A stretch of DNA of 64,000 nt from Pirellulaceae bacterium (GTDB lineage Bacteria; Planctomycetota; Planctomycetia; Pirellulales; Pirellulaceae): NCBI GenBank assembly GCA_026004775.1, contig BPJU01000013.1:124001-188000 (forward strand), given 5' to 3'. The notes beneath the pieces were generated by a model. It saw only the letters and a program-made list of their open reading frames with translations. It ran no database searches and had not been told where the DNA came from. Made by a program: the position numbers and the translations under genes. Of the stretch, positions 1-9,617 are shown in pieces. Position 1 is the stretch's first letter. Every line of letters starts with the position of its first letter.

Positions 1-1169
1 CCAAGTATCCGGCCATCCGGTTTATCACGGTTCCACACACCGGAACACAAACGCCGCAGGAGGACTTTGACGGCCAATGGGTCGTCTGTTCGCCCGAAAC
101 GATTGACGACTTTTCGGCGGTAGGTTATTTCTTCGGTCGGCAGATTCATAAGACGCTCGACGTGCCCGTCGGTTTGATCGACAACTCCTGGGGTGGGTCT
201 TCCGCCGAGGCCTGGGTGCGACGCGATCTTCTGGAAGCCAACATGGAACAATACGGTCCGCTGCTGGCTCGGTGGGCGGAATTGGAATCCCGACCAGATC
301 TGGCCGAACCGATGGCCGAATTCGAGAAGAAGCTGGCCGAATGGAACGAGCGGTTGCGGAAGGCTCGGCAACAACAAACGGCTGCCCCTTCACGCCCCAA
401 TCCTCCGCGATCGCAGCTTGCCAACCAGCACCGCCCGGGCAATCTCTACAACGGCTGCTTGCGTCCGATTTTGGGATACGGCATTCGGGGGGTGATCTGG
501 TATCAGGGCGAATCCAATGCGGCACGCGCCTATCAATATCGCCATCTTTTCCCGCTGCTTATCCAAAGCTGGCGGGATGAATGGAAACAAGGAGATTTCG
601 CTTTTTACTGGGTGCAACTAGCCGATTTCATGGCGGAAAAGGCCGAACCGACCGAGAGTGAGTGGGCCGAGTTGCGCGAAGCCCAGACCATGACGCTCGC
701 CTTGCCGCATACCGGTCAAGCGGTAATCATCGACTTGGGCGAAGGGAACGACATCCATCCGAAAAACAAGTTGGAAGTCGGAAAGCGGTTGGCGCGCCTT
801 GCTTTGGCTCAGGACTACCACATCCCGGTTGCAAGCCGCTCGCCCCAGATGCAGTCCTACGAGCGGCAAGGTAACAAGATCGTTATTACTTTCGACCATG
901 TCGACAGGGGGTTGGTGACCAGGGACACGAATGAAGTCCGCGGATTCGCCATTGCGGGTGAAGATCGAAAGTTCGTGTGGGCTCAGGCAAAAATCGTGGG
1001 TCAGGGCCGTAACCAGGTGGAGGTCTGGAGCGACCAGGTGGCTGAGCCGGTGGCCGTTCGCTATGCATGGGCCGACAACCCGGTGTGCAATCTTTACTCA
1101 GCGGCTGGACTTCCGGTTACCCCGTTCCGCACCGATGATTGGCCCGGGGTGACTGCCGAAGCCAAATAA
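1..1169 (+). CDS. Sialate O-acetylesterase, 5' truncated by window edge
   Basis: Open from the first bases (frame begins at base 3) with no start, so the N-terminus lies outside; 388 codons are visible. The protein resembles SGNH-fold sialate 9-O-acetylesterases that remove acetyl esters from sialic acids or other acylated glycans outside the cytoplasm. Seen: [15 protein letters not shown] near visible residue 57, the block IWYQGESNA around residue 165, and NDIHPKNK near residue 250 supplying the catalytic Asp/His-type motif of the family. The visible part lacks a signal peptide because the start is missing. The following gene is also a secreted protein on the same strand, 195 bases downstream. 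Substrate is not readable; it could act on another acetylated polysaccharide. Confidence 0.85.
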   Translation, partial: KYPAIRFITVPHTGTQTPQEDFDGQWVVCSPETIDDFSAVGYFFGRQIHKTLDVPVGLIDNSWGGSSAEAWVRRDLLEANMEQYGPLLARWAELESRPDLAEPMAEFEKKLAEWNERLRKARQQQTAAPSRPNPPRSQLANQHRPGNLYNGCLRPILGYGIRGVIWYQGESNAARAYQYRHLFPLLIQSWRDEWKQGDFAFYWVQLADFMAEKAEPTESEWAELREAQTMTLALPHTGQAVIIDLGEGNDIHPKNKLEVGKRLARLALAQDYHIPVASRSPQMQSYERQGNKIVITFDHVDRGLVTRDTNEVRGFAIAGEDRKFVWAQAKIVGQGRNQVEVWSDQVAEPVAVRYAWADNPVCNLYSAAGLPVTPFRTDDWPGVTAEAK

Positions 1170-1364
1170 ACCGAAACTCCGAACGGCACCTGCCGCCGGC
1201 ATCTCCCACGATCCTCACGTGTAAGCTGAGGTACGTTTGGTGCTGCGAAGCGAAGGGTTTTTCCGTTGGCGAGCCCGGCGTGATGTCCGTTTGTTTCTAC
1301 AGCATTGCATGAGTTGGCGCTGGAAGTGTGCGCTCAGAACGCGGAATCTCTCCGGAGGCATATT

Positions 1365-3362
1365 ATGCGCGGGTATGCTGTTGGCCGGCTATGCGTCACA
1401 CTTGCGATTCTGTTCACCGGATACCACACTCTTTTCGGGCAGGAAGCTGCTGTACGTCCGTTCGTGATCCGTGTTGTCGATCAACAGACCGGGCGTGGTG
1501 TACCGCTAGTCGAGCTGCGCACGACCGCTGCCGCCCGCTACATCACGGACAGTCAAGGAGTGGTGGCCTTTTGGGAGCCTGGCTGGATGAGCCGTCGCGT
1601 GTTTTTCTATGTGGAAAGCGACGGGTATCAAATCCCACCGGACGGGTTCGGATTTGCAGGGCGTGCGTTGGATGTCACGCCGGGCGGTAGCGCTACGCTG
1701 GAAGTCCAGCGTACTCAGTTTGCCCAGCGCTTGTACCGTGTCACCGGAGCGGGGATCTACCGGGATAGCGTTATGGCCGGCCTGGAAGTGCCTGTCCGCC
1801 ACCCGCTTCTGAATGCCGGCGTGGTTGGCTCCGACAGCGTGGTGAATGTGATGTACCGCGGACGGCTCTTTTGGTTTTGGGGGGATACGAACCGCACGGA
1901 ATATCCGTTGGGCAATTTCCATGTGCCGGGAGCCGTCAGTCGCCTGCCTCAGGATGGAGGGCTGGACCCGCGGGTGGGTGTTGAGCTGGAATACTTTCGG
2001 GATGCCGAAGGCCATTTCGCCAAAGAAACGGCGAAGATGCCCGGCGAGGGACCCACCTGGATCGATGCGCTGGTGGTGCTCCCGGACCGACAACACAACC
2101 AAATCCTCCTGGCGGCCTATGTCAAAGTGAAACCGCCCATGGATGTGTACCGCCACGGACTGTGCCGCTGGGATGAGCAGGCTGAGCAGTTCGTGCCGTT
2201 GGTGGTGTTTGCCGAAGGAGCGCCTTTCTATCCGACCGGCCATCCGGTGGTCGCCCAGTGCGGTTCGCAGCCATACGTCTATTTCACGGACCCCTTAGGG
2301 GTTACCCGGTGTCCGGCTCAGGTTGAGGCGATGGCCGATTTGGAAAGTTATGAGGCGTACACGTGCCTGATCGCAAAAAAAAACGGCGAAGCGGGCGGTG
2401 CATCGCTTTCGGACGTCGATCGCGGTCCGGACGGGACGGTGCGCTATCGGTGGCGGCGCGGTGCACCGCCTTTGCGGTCGGAACTGGCCGACCGATTAGT
2501 CAAGGCGGGAAAGCTGCATGAAAACGAGCGACTTCTTGCGCTGCGCGACTGGCATACGATGCGGCCAATCGCCATCCACCGAGGCGGACTGGCGTGGAAC
2601 GAATACCGGCGGCGGTGGATCAGTGTCTTTACTCGTTTTGGCGGTAGCTCGTTGCTGGGCGAAGTATGGTATTCAGAAGCCGACGCTCCGTGGGGGCCAT
2701 GGTGCTACGCGGTAAAGGTAGCCGAGCACAAACGCTACAGCTTCTACAATCCAAAACTCCACCCATACTTCGATCAAGACAACGGCAGGCGGATTTTCTT
2801 CGAAGGAACCTACTCACACACCTTCTCGGGCAATCCCGACGCCAAACCGTGGTACGACTATAATCAACTGATGTACTGTCTGGAGCTGGACGACCCTCGG
2901 GTGGCTGTGCCGGTCGCTTACTATCGTTCGGACGATCCGCAGCGGCCGCCGTCGGTGTGGGCGGCGCGCAACGGCCGGCAATTGGCCGAAGCACCGATGT
3001 TCGAGGATTTCCAGCGGATCGTGTTTTTCGCGTGGGACCGCCCGGTGCCCGGAGCCGTGGCGCTAACTTGGCATGAGACCCGGGGCTATGGGGTAACGGA
3101 CAAACCCGGATCTGACGAACAGCTTGTGGCATACATACTCCCGGAAGCCCAAGATCGTCCCGGTCTCGTGCCGCTTTACGAAGTCACAACAGATCCGATG
3201 AGCAAGCGGTTGCGGGTAGGGGGCGACGAGAAAGATGGCACGTTGTTAGGCTGGGTTTGGCCTTCGCCCTATGGGGCCGGGAGTCCGGCGAGCGGAGTCG
3301 GGTTGGATTCGGGACAAGCGACCGAAGTACAACGGCGACCATCGCACGGCGGCAACCGATGA
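1365..3362 (+). CDS. Secreted protein, Cna/carboxypeptidase-regulatory-like N-terminus plus propeller-like domain
   Basis: 665 aa. I do not recognise a named family with certainty. Start at 1365 follows GGAGG seven bases upstream and opens directly on a signal peptide (MRGYAVGRLCVTLAILFTG... cleaved before QEAAV). Residues ~30-120 look like a beta-sandwich regulatory domain (VVDQQTGRGVPLVELRT ... ITDSQGVVAFWEPG). The rest contains many aromatic/Asp motifs (RLFWFWGDTNR, GEGPTWIDALVVL, FYNPKLHPYFDQ, FFEGTYSHTF), as in DUF4185 or beta-propeller glycosidase-like proteins. An extracytoplasmic glycan-related role is inferred from that and from the upstream esterase. A longer in-frame start at 1305 exists but has no ribosome site. 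Confidence 0.72.
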   Translation: MRGYAVGRLCVTLAILFTGYHTLFGQEAAVRPFVIRVVDQQTGRGVPLVELRTTAAARYITDSQGVVAFWEPGWMSRRVFFYVESDGYQIPPDGFGFAGRALDVTPGGSATLEVQRTQFAQRLYRVTGAGIYRDSVMAGLEVPVRHPLLNAGVVGSDSVVNVMYRGRLFWFWGDTNRTEYPLGNFHVPGAVSRLPQDGGLDPRVGVELEYFRDAEGHFAKETAKMPGEGPTWIDALVVLPDRQHNQILLAAYVKVKPPMDVYRHGLCRWDEQAEQFVPLVVFAEGAPFYPTGHPVVAQCGSQPYVYFTDPLGVTRCPAQVEAMADLESYEAYTCLIAKKNGEAGGASLSDVDRGPDGTVRYRWRRGAPPLRSELADRLVKAGKLHENERLLALRDWHTMRPIAIHRGGLAWNEYRRRWISVFTRFGGSSLLGEVWYSEADAPWGPWCYAVKVAEHKRYSFYNPKLHPYFDQDNGRRIFFEGTYSHTFSGNPDAKPWYDYNQLMYCLELDDPRVAVPVAYYRSDDPQRPPSVWAARNGRQLAEAPMFEDFQRIVFFAWDRPVPGAVALTWHETRGYGVTDKPGSDEQLVAYILPEAQDRPGLVPLYEVTTDPMSKRLRVGGDEKDGTLLGWVWPSPYGAGSPASGVGLDSGQATEVQRRPSHGGNR

Positions 3363-3406
3363 TCCTTCGGCGGGCAGCAGGCTACGGGGGGTGTGGCAAG
3401 GGAGCT

Positions 3407-4405
3407 ATGGCGAAAGGATTAGTTTTCCATGTCGGGCCGCAGCAGGCGCAGTCAACCTTGGCGGCTGCCTTGCGCGTATGGCTGCCGGACCACTCCTGGA
3501 ACAAGATCCGGCGGCTGATTCGCGGCCGGCGAGTGCTTGTCAGCGGTAATGTTTGCCTGGAGGAATCCCGGCGCTTGCGCCGCAAAGATGTCGTAAAAGT
3601 GCTGGATCGTCCGGTACCGCGTCCTCCCAGCGACGAGGATATCCGAGTCGAGTTTTTTGACGCCCATGTGTGCGTGATCCATAAGCCGCCAGGAATCAAC
3701 TCCACTCGCCATCCGGACGAATGGCAAGCAAAGCGGGTGCAGTTTCAGCCCAGCGTGCACGAATTGCTGCCGCGTATTTTGAAACGTATCGACCCGCGGT
3801 TGAAACGGCACCGCGGGTGGCCGCCGGTATTCGCGGTGCACCGATTGGACCGCGACACCGGGGGATTGATGGTCTTTGCCCGCACGCACGCTGCCCAACG
3901 GCATTTAATGGCGCAGTTCAAGGCTCATACGATTCAGCGCGTCTACTGGGCCATCGTCTACGGGCACGCAGAAAATACCACCATCGACACGTACCTGGTT
4001 CGGGATCGCGGGGACGGGCGGCGCGGATCCTCCCAGCAGGCGGGTATGGGCCGCCGAGCCGTCACTCACGTGCGCGTTATCGAGCATATCGGGCCGTATA
4101 GCGTGGTGGAGTGCCGGTTGGAAACGGGACGAACCCACCAGATTCGGATCCACTTGTCGGAAATCGGGCATCGAGTCTGTGGAGAGAGCATTTATAATAA
4201 GCCGCTCCGCGGTCCGGTACTGGCCGAGACCAGCGGGGCTCCACGGCTGGCCCTGCACGCGGCTGAGCTGGGGTTCCATCATCCGGTAAGTGGGCGATTT
4301 CTGGCGTTTCGAGCCGACTGGCCGGATGACCTGCGGCGCTTCTTGCGAAGCTTGCGCCGTAGACACGGCTGTCCGGATGCGCATCGGCCTCCAGAAGTCT
4401 CGTAA
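3407..4405 (+). CDS. RluA-family pseudouridine synthase
   Basis: 332 aa. Isomerises a uridine to pseudouridine in rRNA or tRNA. An S4-type RNA-binding segment occupies about residues 10-70 (SWNKIRRLIRGRRVLVSGNV), then VCVIHKPPGINSTRHP and the catalytic signature HRLDRDTGGLMVFA with the nucleophilic Asp, followed by the RTHQIRIHLSEIGHRVCGE block typical of RluA/RluC/RluD. Start 3407 is preferred because AGGGAG lies just before it and the S4 domain begins soon after; an in-frame ATG at 3359 would overlap the upstream stop. Target position in RNA cannot be read from sequence; S4 presence favours an RluC/RluD-type rRNA enzyme. Confidence 0.9.
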   Translation: MAKGLVFHVGPQQAQSTLAAALRVWLPDHSWNKIRRLIRGRRVLVSGNVCLEESRRLRRKDVVKVLDRPVPRPPSDEDIRVEFFDAHVCVIHKPPGINSTRHPDEWQAKRVQFQPSVHELLPRILKRIDPRLKRHRGWPPVFAVHRLDRDTGGLMVFARTHAAQRHLMAQFKAHTIQRVYWAIVYGHAENTTIDTYLVRDRGDGRRGSSQQAGMGRRAVTHVRVIEHIGPYSVVECRLETGRTHQIRIHLSEIGHRVCGESIYNKPLRGPVLAETSGAPRLALHAAELGFHHPVSGRFLAFRADWPDDLRRFLRSLRRRHGCPDAHRPPEVS

Positions 4406-4502
4406 AACAGAGCTCAACCACAAACCGATTGTGCCCCATTTTTTGTTACTACCATCAGACCATTAATCACCACCCTCACACCGGATGGTGGCTCGATGCC
4501 GT

Positions 4503-4961
4503 CTATGAGGACGCCGGCTCAAGGCTTCGCCCTTCGAAATGTTCCAGCAGTTGCCGCACGGACGGAGGAACACGCTGCGGTCTTTGAGCTCGATAGTCGA
4601 AAACGACGAGAATCGAGGATCCTTCGGTCACGAGTGCTTGCTGCTGCTGACTCCAGGCCGCGTGTTGCATGCGGAAACTGGAGTTGCCCAGCGCAACGAC
4701 ACGCGCGCCGACCCACACCTGGTCTGGATAACGGACCTGTCGCCGATAATCACACTGGAGCGACGCCAAGATCGGACCGAGTCCCTCGCCAGCCAGTGCG
4801 CTGGCGACTCCCGATTGTTCCAGATAGGCAATCCGAGCCGACTCGAACCACCGCAGCGGCACCGTATTATTGACGTGCCCCATCGCGTCCTGGTCGCCCC
4901 ATTGAACAGGAAGCTGGATCACACAGCGATAGCCCGCCTCGATCCACGGCCGGTATGTCAT
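4503..4961 (-). CDS. Acyl-CoA thioesterase, 4HBT hotdog fold
   Basis: 152 aa, the usual length for YbgC/FadM-like hotdog thioesterases, which hydrolyse acyl-CoA thioesters in the cytoplasm. The motif WGDQDAMGHVNN at residues ~21-32 carries the conserved Asp and the GHVNN turn, followed by LRWFESARIAYLE, the family hallmark. The start at 4961 has AGGAG eight bases upstream; an in-frame start 84 bases further out has no such site. It lies 34 bases downstream of the oxidoreductase gene on the same strand, so the two may be co-transcribed. Chain-length preference is unknown. Confidence 0.86.
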   Translation of the reverse strand: MTYRPWIEAGYRCVIQLPVQWGDQDAMGHVNNTVPLRWFESARIAYLEQSGVASALAGEGLGPILASLQCDYRRQVRYPDQVWVGARVVALGNSSFRMQHAAWSQQQQALVTEGSSILVVFDYRAQRPQRVPPSVRQLLEHFEGRSLEPASS

Positions 4962-4995
4962 GCATCTTACTCCTGGAAGAGCACGTTCGCGGACA

Positions 4996-5670
4996 TCACG
5001 GATGCTCTTTTCCCGAATGCGAACAATTCGACGAATCCGTGGCACCGGCCCGCGTCACCAGTTGCCAGGCGCACTGCGAGCCCCAGCCGTGGCACGATAA
5101 ATAGATCGCCAGCATCGCCAGCGGTTCCAGCAAGCGGGCGTTTGCCAGGGGACCGGCGTCGACCGGAGCAAATCCCAGACGCTCGGCCAGTTGCGCCACA
5201 CACTGTTTGGCAGGCAGGTCATCGCCGCAATAGAAGAGAGCCGCTGAACGGCCTTCGTAGACCGGATCGGCCATCGTGGCGGTGCTGACGGTGTTAAAGG
5301 CTTTCACGAGTCGAGCCCGCGGCGCCCGCGCCGCGATCTGTTCGGCAGCCGACGTGGTAAATCCCACTTCCAGGCCGGTGAAGTTGGCATTGAGCGGGTT
5401 GGTGCAGTCGATGACCACTCGTCCCGCCAGCATGTCACGATGCGCTTCGGCTATCTGCAGTGCCGCCTGATACGGAACCGCCAACAGCACCACGTCGGCC
5501 TGAGCGATCGCTTCGGTATAGGGCAAAGCCGGCACCGACTGAGCCCAGGGTTCGTCGAACCGAGCCTGCTGCGGCGACCTCGATCCAAACAACACACCTT
5601 CACCTGCTTGCACCCAGCGTAAGCCTAACGTTCGGCCTACGCGTCCGGTTCCCAAGATTGCAATACGCAC
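4996..5670 (-). CDS. NADPH-dependent reductase of the F420-reductase/oxidoreductase-coenzyme-F420 type
   Basis: 224 aa from a GTG at 5670, placed so the Rossmann motif VRIAILGTGRVGRTLG begins the protein, as in relatives; an ATG 87 bases upstream is possible. Further marks are SRSP (after beta-2, typical of NADP preference), DVVLLAVPY, RVVIDCTNPLN and KAFNTVSTATMADP. This pattern fits the NADP_oxidoreductase/coenzyme F420 family, which in bacteria without F420 includes dinucleotide-binding proteins of unknown substrate. No F420 biosynthesis gene is visible here. It precedes the thioesterase gene closely on the same strand. Confidence 0.8.
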   Translation of the reverse strand: MRIAILGTGRVGRTLGLRWVQAGEGVLFGSRSPQQARFDEPWAQSVPALPYTEAIAQADVVLLAVPYQAALQIAEAHRDMLAGRVVIDCTNPLNANFTGLEVGFTTSAAEQIAARAPRARLVKAFNTVSTATMADPVYEGRSAALFYCGDDLPAKQCVAQLAERLGFAPVDAGPLANARLLEPLAMLAIYLSCHGWGSQCAWQLVTRAGATDSSNCSHSGKEHP

Positions 5671-5949
5671 GACTTGCGACTCGCCTTGTCTTCTTCCCGA
5701 AAGGTCCGGGCCAACCAGCCTGGCCACCTTGACGATTTTCGGCCAAACCGCTATCAACGCTCTAACCCGTACCGTACTCGCTGGAGGCGTCCGGCGCCAA
5801 GGTCCGTTGCCATTTATTCATGTGCTACGTTTTTCTAGATCGGTGTGAGCGAACCGGTCAACCACGGCATGATGCATCCGGCGGATCAGGGACGATCGGG
5901 CTGGACAGCCGCCTGGAGGAGAAAAACCGGAAACGGCAGGGAGTCATCC

Positions 5950-7407
5950 ATGGCACATTTGCGCAATTCGGGCAGACCCGTAATCGACTTTCTCTTCGAG
6001 AATTCCTGTTTCTTGCTGGCCGGTACAATACTGGCCCTCGTTTGGGCAAATATCGACGAAGCTTCGTACCGCCGGGTGATCGAATGGGATATAGGCCATG
6101 CCGTAGCCGCCGCGGTGGGACGGTCCGATGCGGAAGCCGTTCATTCGGGGCAGGTGCATTCGGAACCGAATGCGCACGCCACTGAGGCGGGCCACGCGAG
6201 CAAGGCTCCGCAACATGATACCGAACACGGGTCGCAAGCGGGGCACCACGGGATTACGCTCCACTTCATCATCAACGATGTCCTGATGGCGCTCTTCTTT
6301 GCCATGGCGGCCAAAGAGGTGTGGGAGTCGCTGCTTCCCGGGGGGGCGCTGTCGAATTTCCGTAAGGCGGCTACTCCTCTTCTGGCCACTGCCGGCGGTG
6401 TGGTCGGCCCGGCCCTGGTGTACACGGCCGGAGCCTTCCTGACCGGAACACTCCACAGTCTGGGACGAGGGTGGGCCATCCCCTGCGCCACGGACATCGC
6501 GTTCAGTTACTTGTTTGCACGAATGATCTTCGGTGCGGGACATCCCGCTATCGCTTTCCTGCTGTTGCTGGCCATTGCCGATGATGCGGCCGGGCTGATT
6601 ATTCTGGCCGTTTTCTATCCCACGGACCAGGTAATACCGGCGTGGTTTCTGCTTACCGCAGCCGCCGTGGGAATTGCGTTTCTGTTCCGATGGTGGCGCG
6701 TTACCAGTTTCTGGTGGTATTTGTTGATCCCGGGTACGCTCAGTTGGTTTTCCTTTTACATGGCCAATATTCATGCCGCCCTTGGGCTTGTTCCGATTAT
6801 TCCGTGCATGCCCCATGCGCACACGGATTTGGGGATTTTCGCCCGAGAAGAGTTGGGGCGCCACGATACGCTCAACGAATTCGAGCACTGGTGGAAGCGG
6901 CCCGTAGAGCTGATCCTGGGACTGTTTGGCCTGGCCAATGCCGGTGTCGTTCTCAGCAGCATAGCCACCGGAACTTTTCTGGTACTTTTCGGCCTGCTTA
7001 TCGGCAAACCCGCGGGTATTACGTTTCTTACCTGGGTGGCGGAAAAATGGTTGCGTTTAGAAAAACCTACCGGAATGACCTACCGCCACGTGGTTAGCCT
7101 GGGGATGGTAGCGGCTATCGGATTTACCGTGGCGCTGTTTGTGTCGACGGCTGCCTTCCCGCAGCCGGGTCCGCTGCAAGATGCAGTGAAGATGGGAGCG
7201 TTGCTGAGCTTCGTGGCGGCGCCGATTTCCATTGCTCTTGCGCGGGCGCTGGGGATTCGGCCGTCTCAGCGGCAGCGGGCCGGCGGAGGTAAGGCTCTGG
7301 CAGCGGACGGCGAGGCCGTCGTGGGCGAGGATGACTGGGCCGATCAAGAGGACGCCACAGGCTTGCAACACGACGGCCATGGCAGCGCGTGCCTGGCGGG
7401 AAGTTGA
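5950..7407 (+). CDS. nhaA: Na+/H+ antiporter NhaA with His-rich periplasmic insert
   Basis: 485 aa inner-membrane antiporter that exchanges cytoplasmic Na+ for H+. Seen: WAIPCATDIAFSY and AIADDAAGLIILAVFYP, the latter containing the double Asp that binds ions in E. coli NhaA, and multiple hydrophobic helices. Start 5950 (MAHLRNSG) follows GGGAG; an earlier in-frame ATG at 5845 would add a hydrophilic leader. Between the first and second membrane segments, about residues 58-100, there is an insert rich in His (VHSEPNAHATEAGH, QHDTEHG, AGHHG) which by NhaA topology should face the periplasm. The C-terminal tail is hydrophilic. It is a single gene with a possible hairpin terminator at 7506-7538. 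Confidence 0.93.
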   Translation: MAHLRNSGRPVIDFLFENSCFLLAGTILALVWANIDEASYRRVIEWDIGHAVAAAVGRSDAEAVHSGQVHSEPNAHATEAGHASKAPQHDTEHGSQAGHHGITLHFIINDVLMALFFAMAAKEVWESLLPGGALSNFRKAATPLLATAGGVVGPALVYTAGAFLTGTLHSLGRGWAIPCATDIAFSYLFARMIFGAGHPAIAFLLLLAIADDAAGLIILAVFYPTDQVIPAWFLLTAAAVGIAFLFRWWRVTSFWWYLLIPGTLSWFSFYMANIHAALGLVPIIPCMPHAHTDLGIFAREELGRHDTLNEFEHWWKRPVELILGLFGLANAGVVLSSIATGTFLVLFGLLIGKPAGITFLTWVAEKWLRLEKPTGMTYRHVVSLGMVAAIGFTVALFVSTAAFPQPGPLQDAVKMGALLSFVAAPISIALARALGIRPSQRQRAGGGKALAADGEAVVGEDDWADQEDATGLQHDGHGSACLAGS

Positions 7408-7505
7408 GGAGTTTAGCCGAATCACTTGCTGCCGGCACCGGGGCTTCTTGTACTGCCGGTCAGCGTTCGGATGCGGCGCACCATTATGCTGATTTGCTGT
7501 CATAC

Positions 7506-7538
7506 AGTCGGGCTGGGCGGATAACTCTCTGCCCGACT
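7506..7538 (+). terminator. Possible hairpin terminator after nhaA
   Basis: An 8-bp perfect inverted repeat (AGTCGGGC / GCCCGACT) with a 17-base loop, followed by TTTC. It sits about 100 bases after the nhaA stop. The T-run is short, so termination is only plausible. Confidence 0.35.
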
Positions 7539-7728
7539 TTCTGCGCAGCTTATGGCTTGGTATCCCATTGAGTTCAGCGAAAACCCGCGCCTGTCACACT
7601 TCCGGCTGGCGCCAGGTAGAAAGGTTTTCTCTTGGCGGAAAGAACCGGTCAAATCTGAACAACCCACCCGTATAGTATGGTCGTGTTACGTACTTGGGCT
7701 TTTCCGCTATCCATTCATAAACACTTGT

Positions 7729-7756
7729 TTGACATAGTCATGCGGTGACGTAGATT
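7729..7756 (+). promoter_or_regulatory. Candidate sigma-70-like promoter for the GGDEF gene
   Basis: TTGACA at 7729-7734, a 16-base spacer and TAGATT at 7751-7756, about 70 bases before the GTG start at 7828. The rest of the 420-base interval 7408-7827 holds the hairpin above and no supportable gene. Confidence 0.35.
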
Positions 7757-7827
7757 GCCAAAGAGATTTTTGATGATTGCCACAGGGGTGACGTTGCCAA
7801 AGACCCATGAAGTAGGAGGAACGTCGC

Positions 7828-9480
7828 GTGTTAGCCGTTTTTATTCATATCGTGGTTGTTCTCGTCGCGGCTGGCATTGGTTTCGGAGCCGCCTATTGGT
7901 TGCTGCAAAACGCAGCGCGGGAGCCGGCAGGGGCGAAACGGGCATCCGCGCCAAGCCGCACGGAAGGACCGGCCCCAGAGCTTGCCGCGAAATTGATGCG
8001 GCTGGAACAGGAGATGGCTCAGTTGCGGCAAGCGTTGGCGAAAGCTGAAAGCGATGCCGAGAGATACCAGCGCCAGGCGGAACAGATGCAGCAGAGCCAG
8101 GAGCAGGTTGATTTCCAATCTCGCGAACTTCAGAAGATGCTGGAGCGGATGCACGGCCTGACGGCTGAAGTGTCCAGCGAAGTGGCCAGCCACCGGACGG
8201 CGGTGGAATCGGCCAGCCAGGAGCTATCGTCCAATCCCGGCCCGCAACAGATTCTCGATACCGTAGCGCGACTGCTGGCCGCGAATGACACGATGCGATC
8301 GCGGTTGGAGATGGCCGAAGCGCGACTGAAAGAACAAGAACAGATGCTGGCACGCCAGATGGAAGAGGCGCGTACTGACGCGCTGACCCGCGTTGGCAAT
8401 CGGCGAGCCTTCGACATGGAGATGGCGCGTTTGGAGAAAGAGTTTCGGGAGCGGCACCGGCCCAGCAGCGTCATGATGCTGGATGTCGACCACTTCAAGA
8501 AATTCAACGATACGTACGGGCATCAAGCCGGCGACGCGGTGCTGAAAAACGTGGCACAAACGTTACGATCCCATTTGTCGCAGGATGTGCAGGTGTTCCG
8601 ATATGGTGGTGAAGAGTTTGCCGCGGTTTTTCCAGGGTGTGATCTGGAGAACTGTTTGCCGGCGGCGGAGCGAGCTCGCGCGGCGATTGCCTCCCAAACG
8701 CTGGAATTCGAGGGACAGACGTTGCGTGTCACGGCCAGCGCAGGCGTCGCTTCATTCCTGCCCCAAGAATCGGCCGCCGATCTAGTGAAACGCGCCGACG
8801 AAGCTCTTTATGCCTGCAAGAAAGCCGGCCGCAATTGCGGTCACTACCACGACGGCAAGCAAATACTTCCCATAGTCCAAACAACGACGGCTTGCCAAGA
8901 CGAACCGCTGGCCGAACCGAGCTCCGGCGAGGCGTCCGAAATCGACGTGCCGTCGCACGGTTCGGCTCTGCGCGACCCACTTACCGGTTTATCGACCGAG
9001 GAGGTGTTCCGCGACGACTTGGAACGCCGGTTGGCTGCCTGGAGGCGTGGTGGGCCCGACTTGGCGCTTATTCTGCTGGAGATCGACCGGTTTGCCCGCC
9101 TGGGCACGACATTCGGCAGCAGTGCTCAAAAGTTGGTACTAAAAGCTGCATCGCAATTTCTCAAGGCTGCCGTGCGCGACATGGATCACATTGCGCGCCT
9201 CGGTAACTGCCAATTCGCGATGCTCCTTCCCGGGGCAACCGCCGAAAATGCCCACGCGGTAGCTGAGCGATTGCGGTTGGCGATCGGCAAGTGCCGTTTG
9301 CCTTGTGACAATGGCGTTATCCAGTTCACCGTCAGCGCCGGCGTGGCTCAGGCCATGCAGCACGACACAGCCGATGCCTTCCTGGGCCGCGCGTTCCAGC
9401 ACCTGAAAACGGCGCAAGAGGAGGGCGGAAACACGGTCGTTTCTCGTACCACTACAGCAGTCGCTTCCGGAACGCGGTAA
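7828..9480 (+). CDS. Membrane-anchored diguanylate cyclase with two GGDEF domains
   Basis: 550 aa, GTG start preceded by AGGAGGA. One N-terminal membrane helix (residues ~1-25), a charged coiled-coil (~45-185, KLMRLEQEMAQLRQ), then a full GGDEF domain (DALTRVGNRRAFD, VMMLDVDHFKKFNDTYGH, RYGGEEF near residue 260). This domain should make cyclic di-GMP from GTP. The RxxD inhibitory site normally just ahead of GGDEF reads LSQD here, so product inhibition is probably absent. A second GGDEF-like domain (~residues 385-535) starts DPLTGLSTEEVF but has RLGNCQFAMLLPG instead of the active loop and is likely inactive. Single gene; its input signal is not visible. Confidence 0.88.
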   Translation: MLAVFIHIVVVLVAAGIGFGAAYWLLQNAAREPAGAKRASAPSRTEGPAPELAAKLMRLEQEMAQLRQALAKAESDAERYQRQAEQMQQSQEQVDFQSRELQKMLERMHGLTAEVSSEVASHRTAVESASQELSSNPGPQQILDTVARLLAANDTMRSRLEMAEARLKEQEQMLARQMEEARTDALTRVGNRRAFDMEMARLEKEFRERHRPSSVMMLDVDHFKKFNDTYGHQAGDAVLKNVAQTLRSHLSQDVQVFRYGGEEFAAVFPGCDLENCLPAAERARAAIASQTLEFEGQTLRVTASAGVASFLPQESAADLVKRADEALYACKKAGRNCGHYHDGKQILPIVQTTTACQDEPLAEPSSGEASEIDVPSHGSALRDPLTGLSTEEVFRDDLERRLAAWRRGGPDLALILLEIDRFARLGTTFGSSAQKLVLKAASQFLKAAVRDMDHIARLGNCQFAMLLPGATAENAHAVAERLRLAIGKCRLPCDNGVIQFTVSAGVAQAMQHDTADAFLGRAFQHLKTAQEEGGNTVVSRTTTAVASGTR

Positions 9481-9617
9481 GGCAAGTCAAGGTGCCACAC
9501 GTGGCACGGCCGTCCCGCCCGTGTGGGCCACCCACGATGTTGGGCAACGCCGGTGTGGAACGCGTGGTGCGTAGCCCCGACTTCCCTGTGATGGATAATC
9601 TTCTGCCCATGCACGAG

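Noticed and set aside
9492-9507. GTGCCAC/GTGGCAC palindrome between convergent genes
   Set aside because: Resembles the REP palindrome but is single, has a two-base centre and no GTAG foot; not enough for a REP call.
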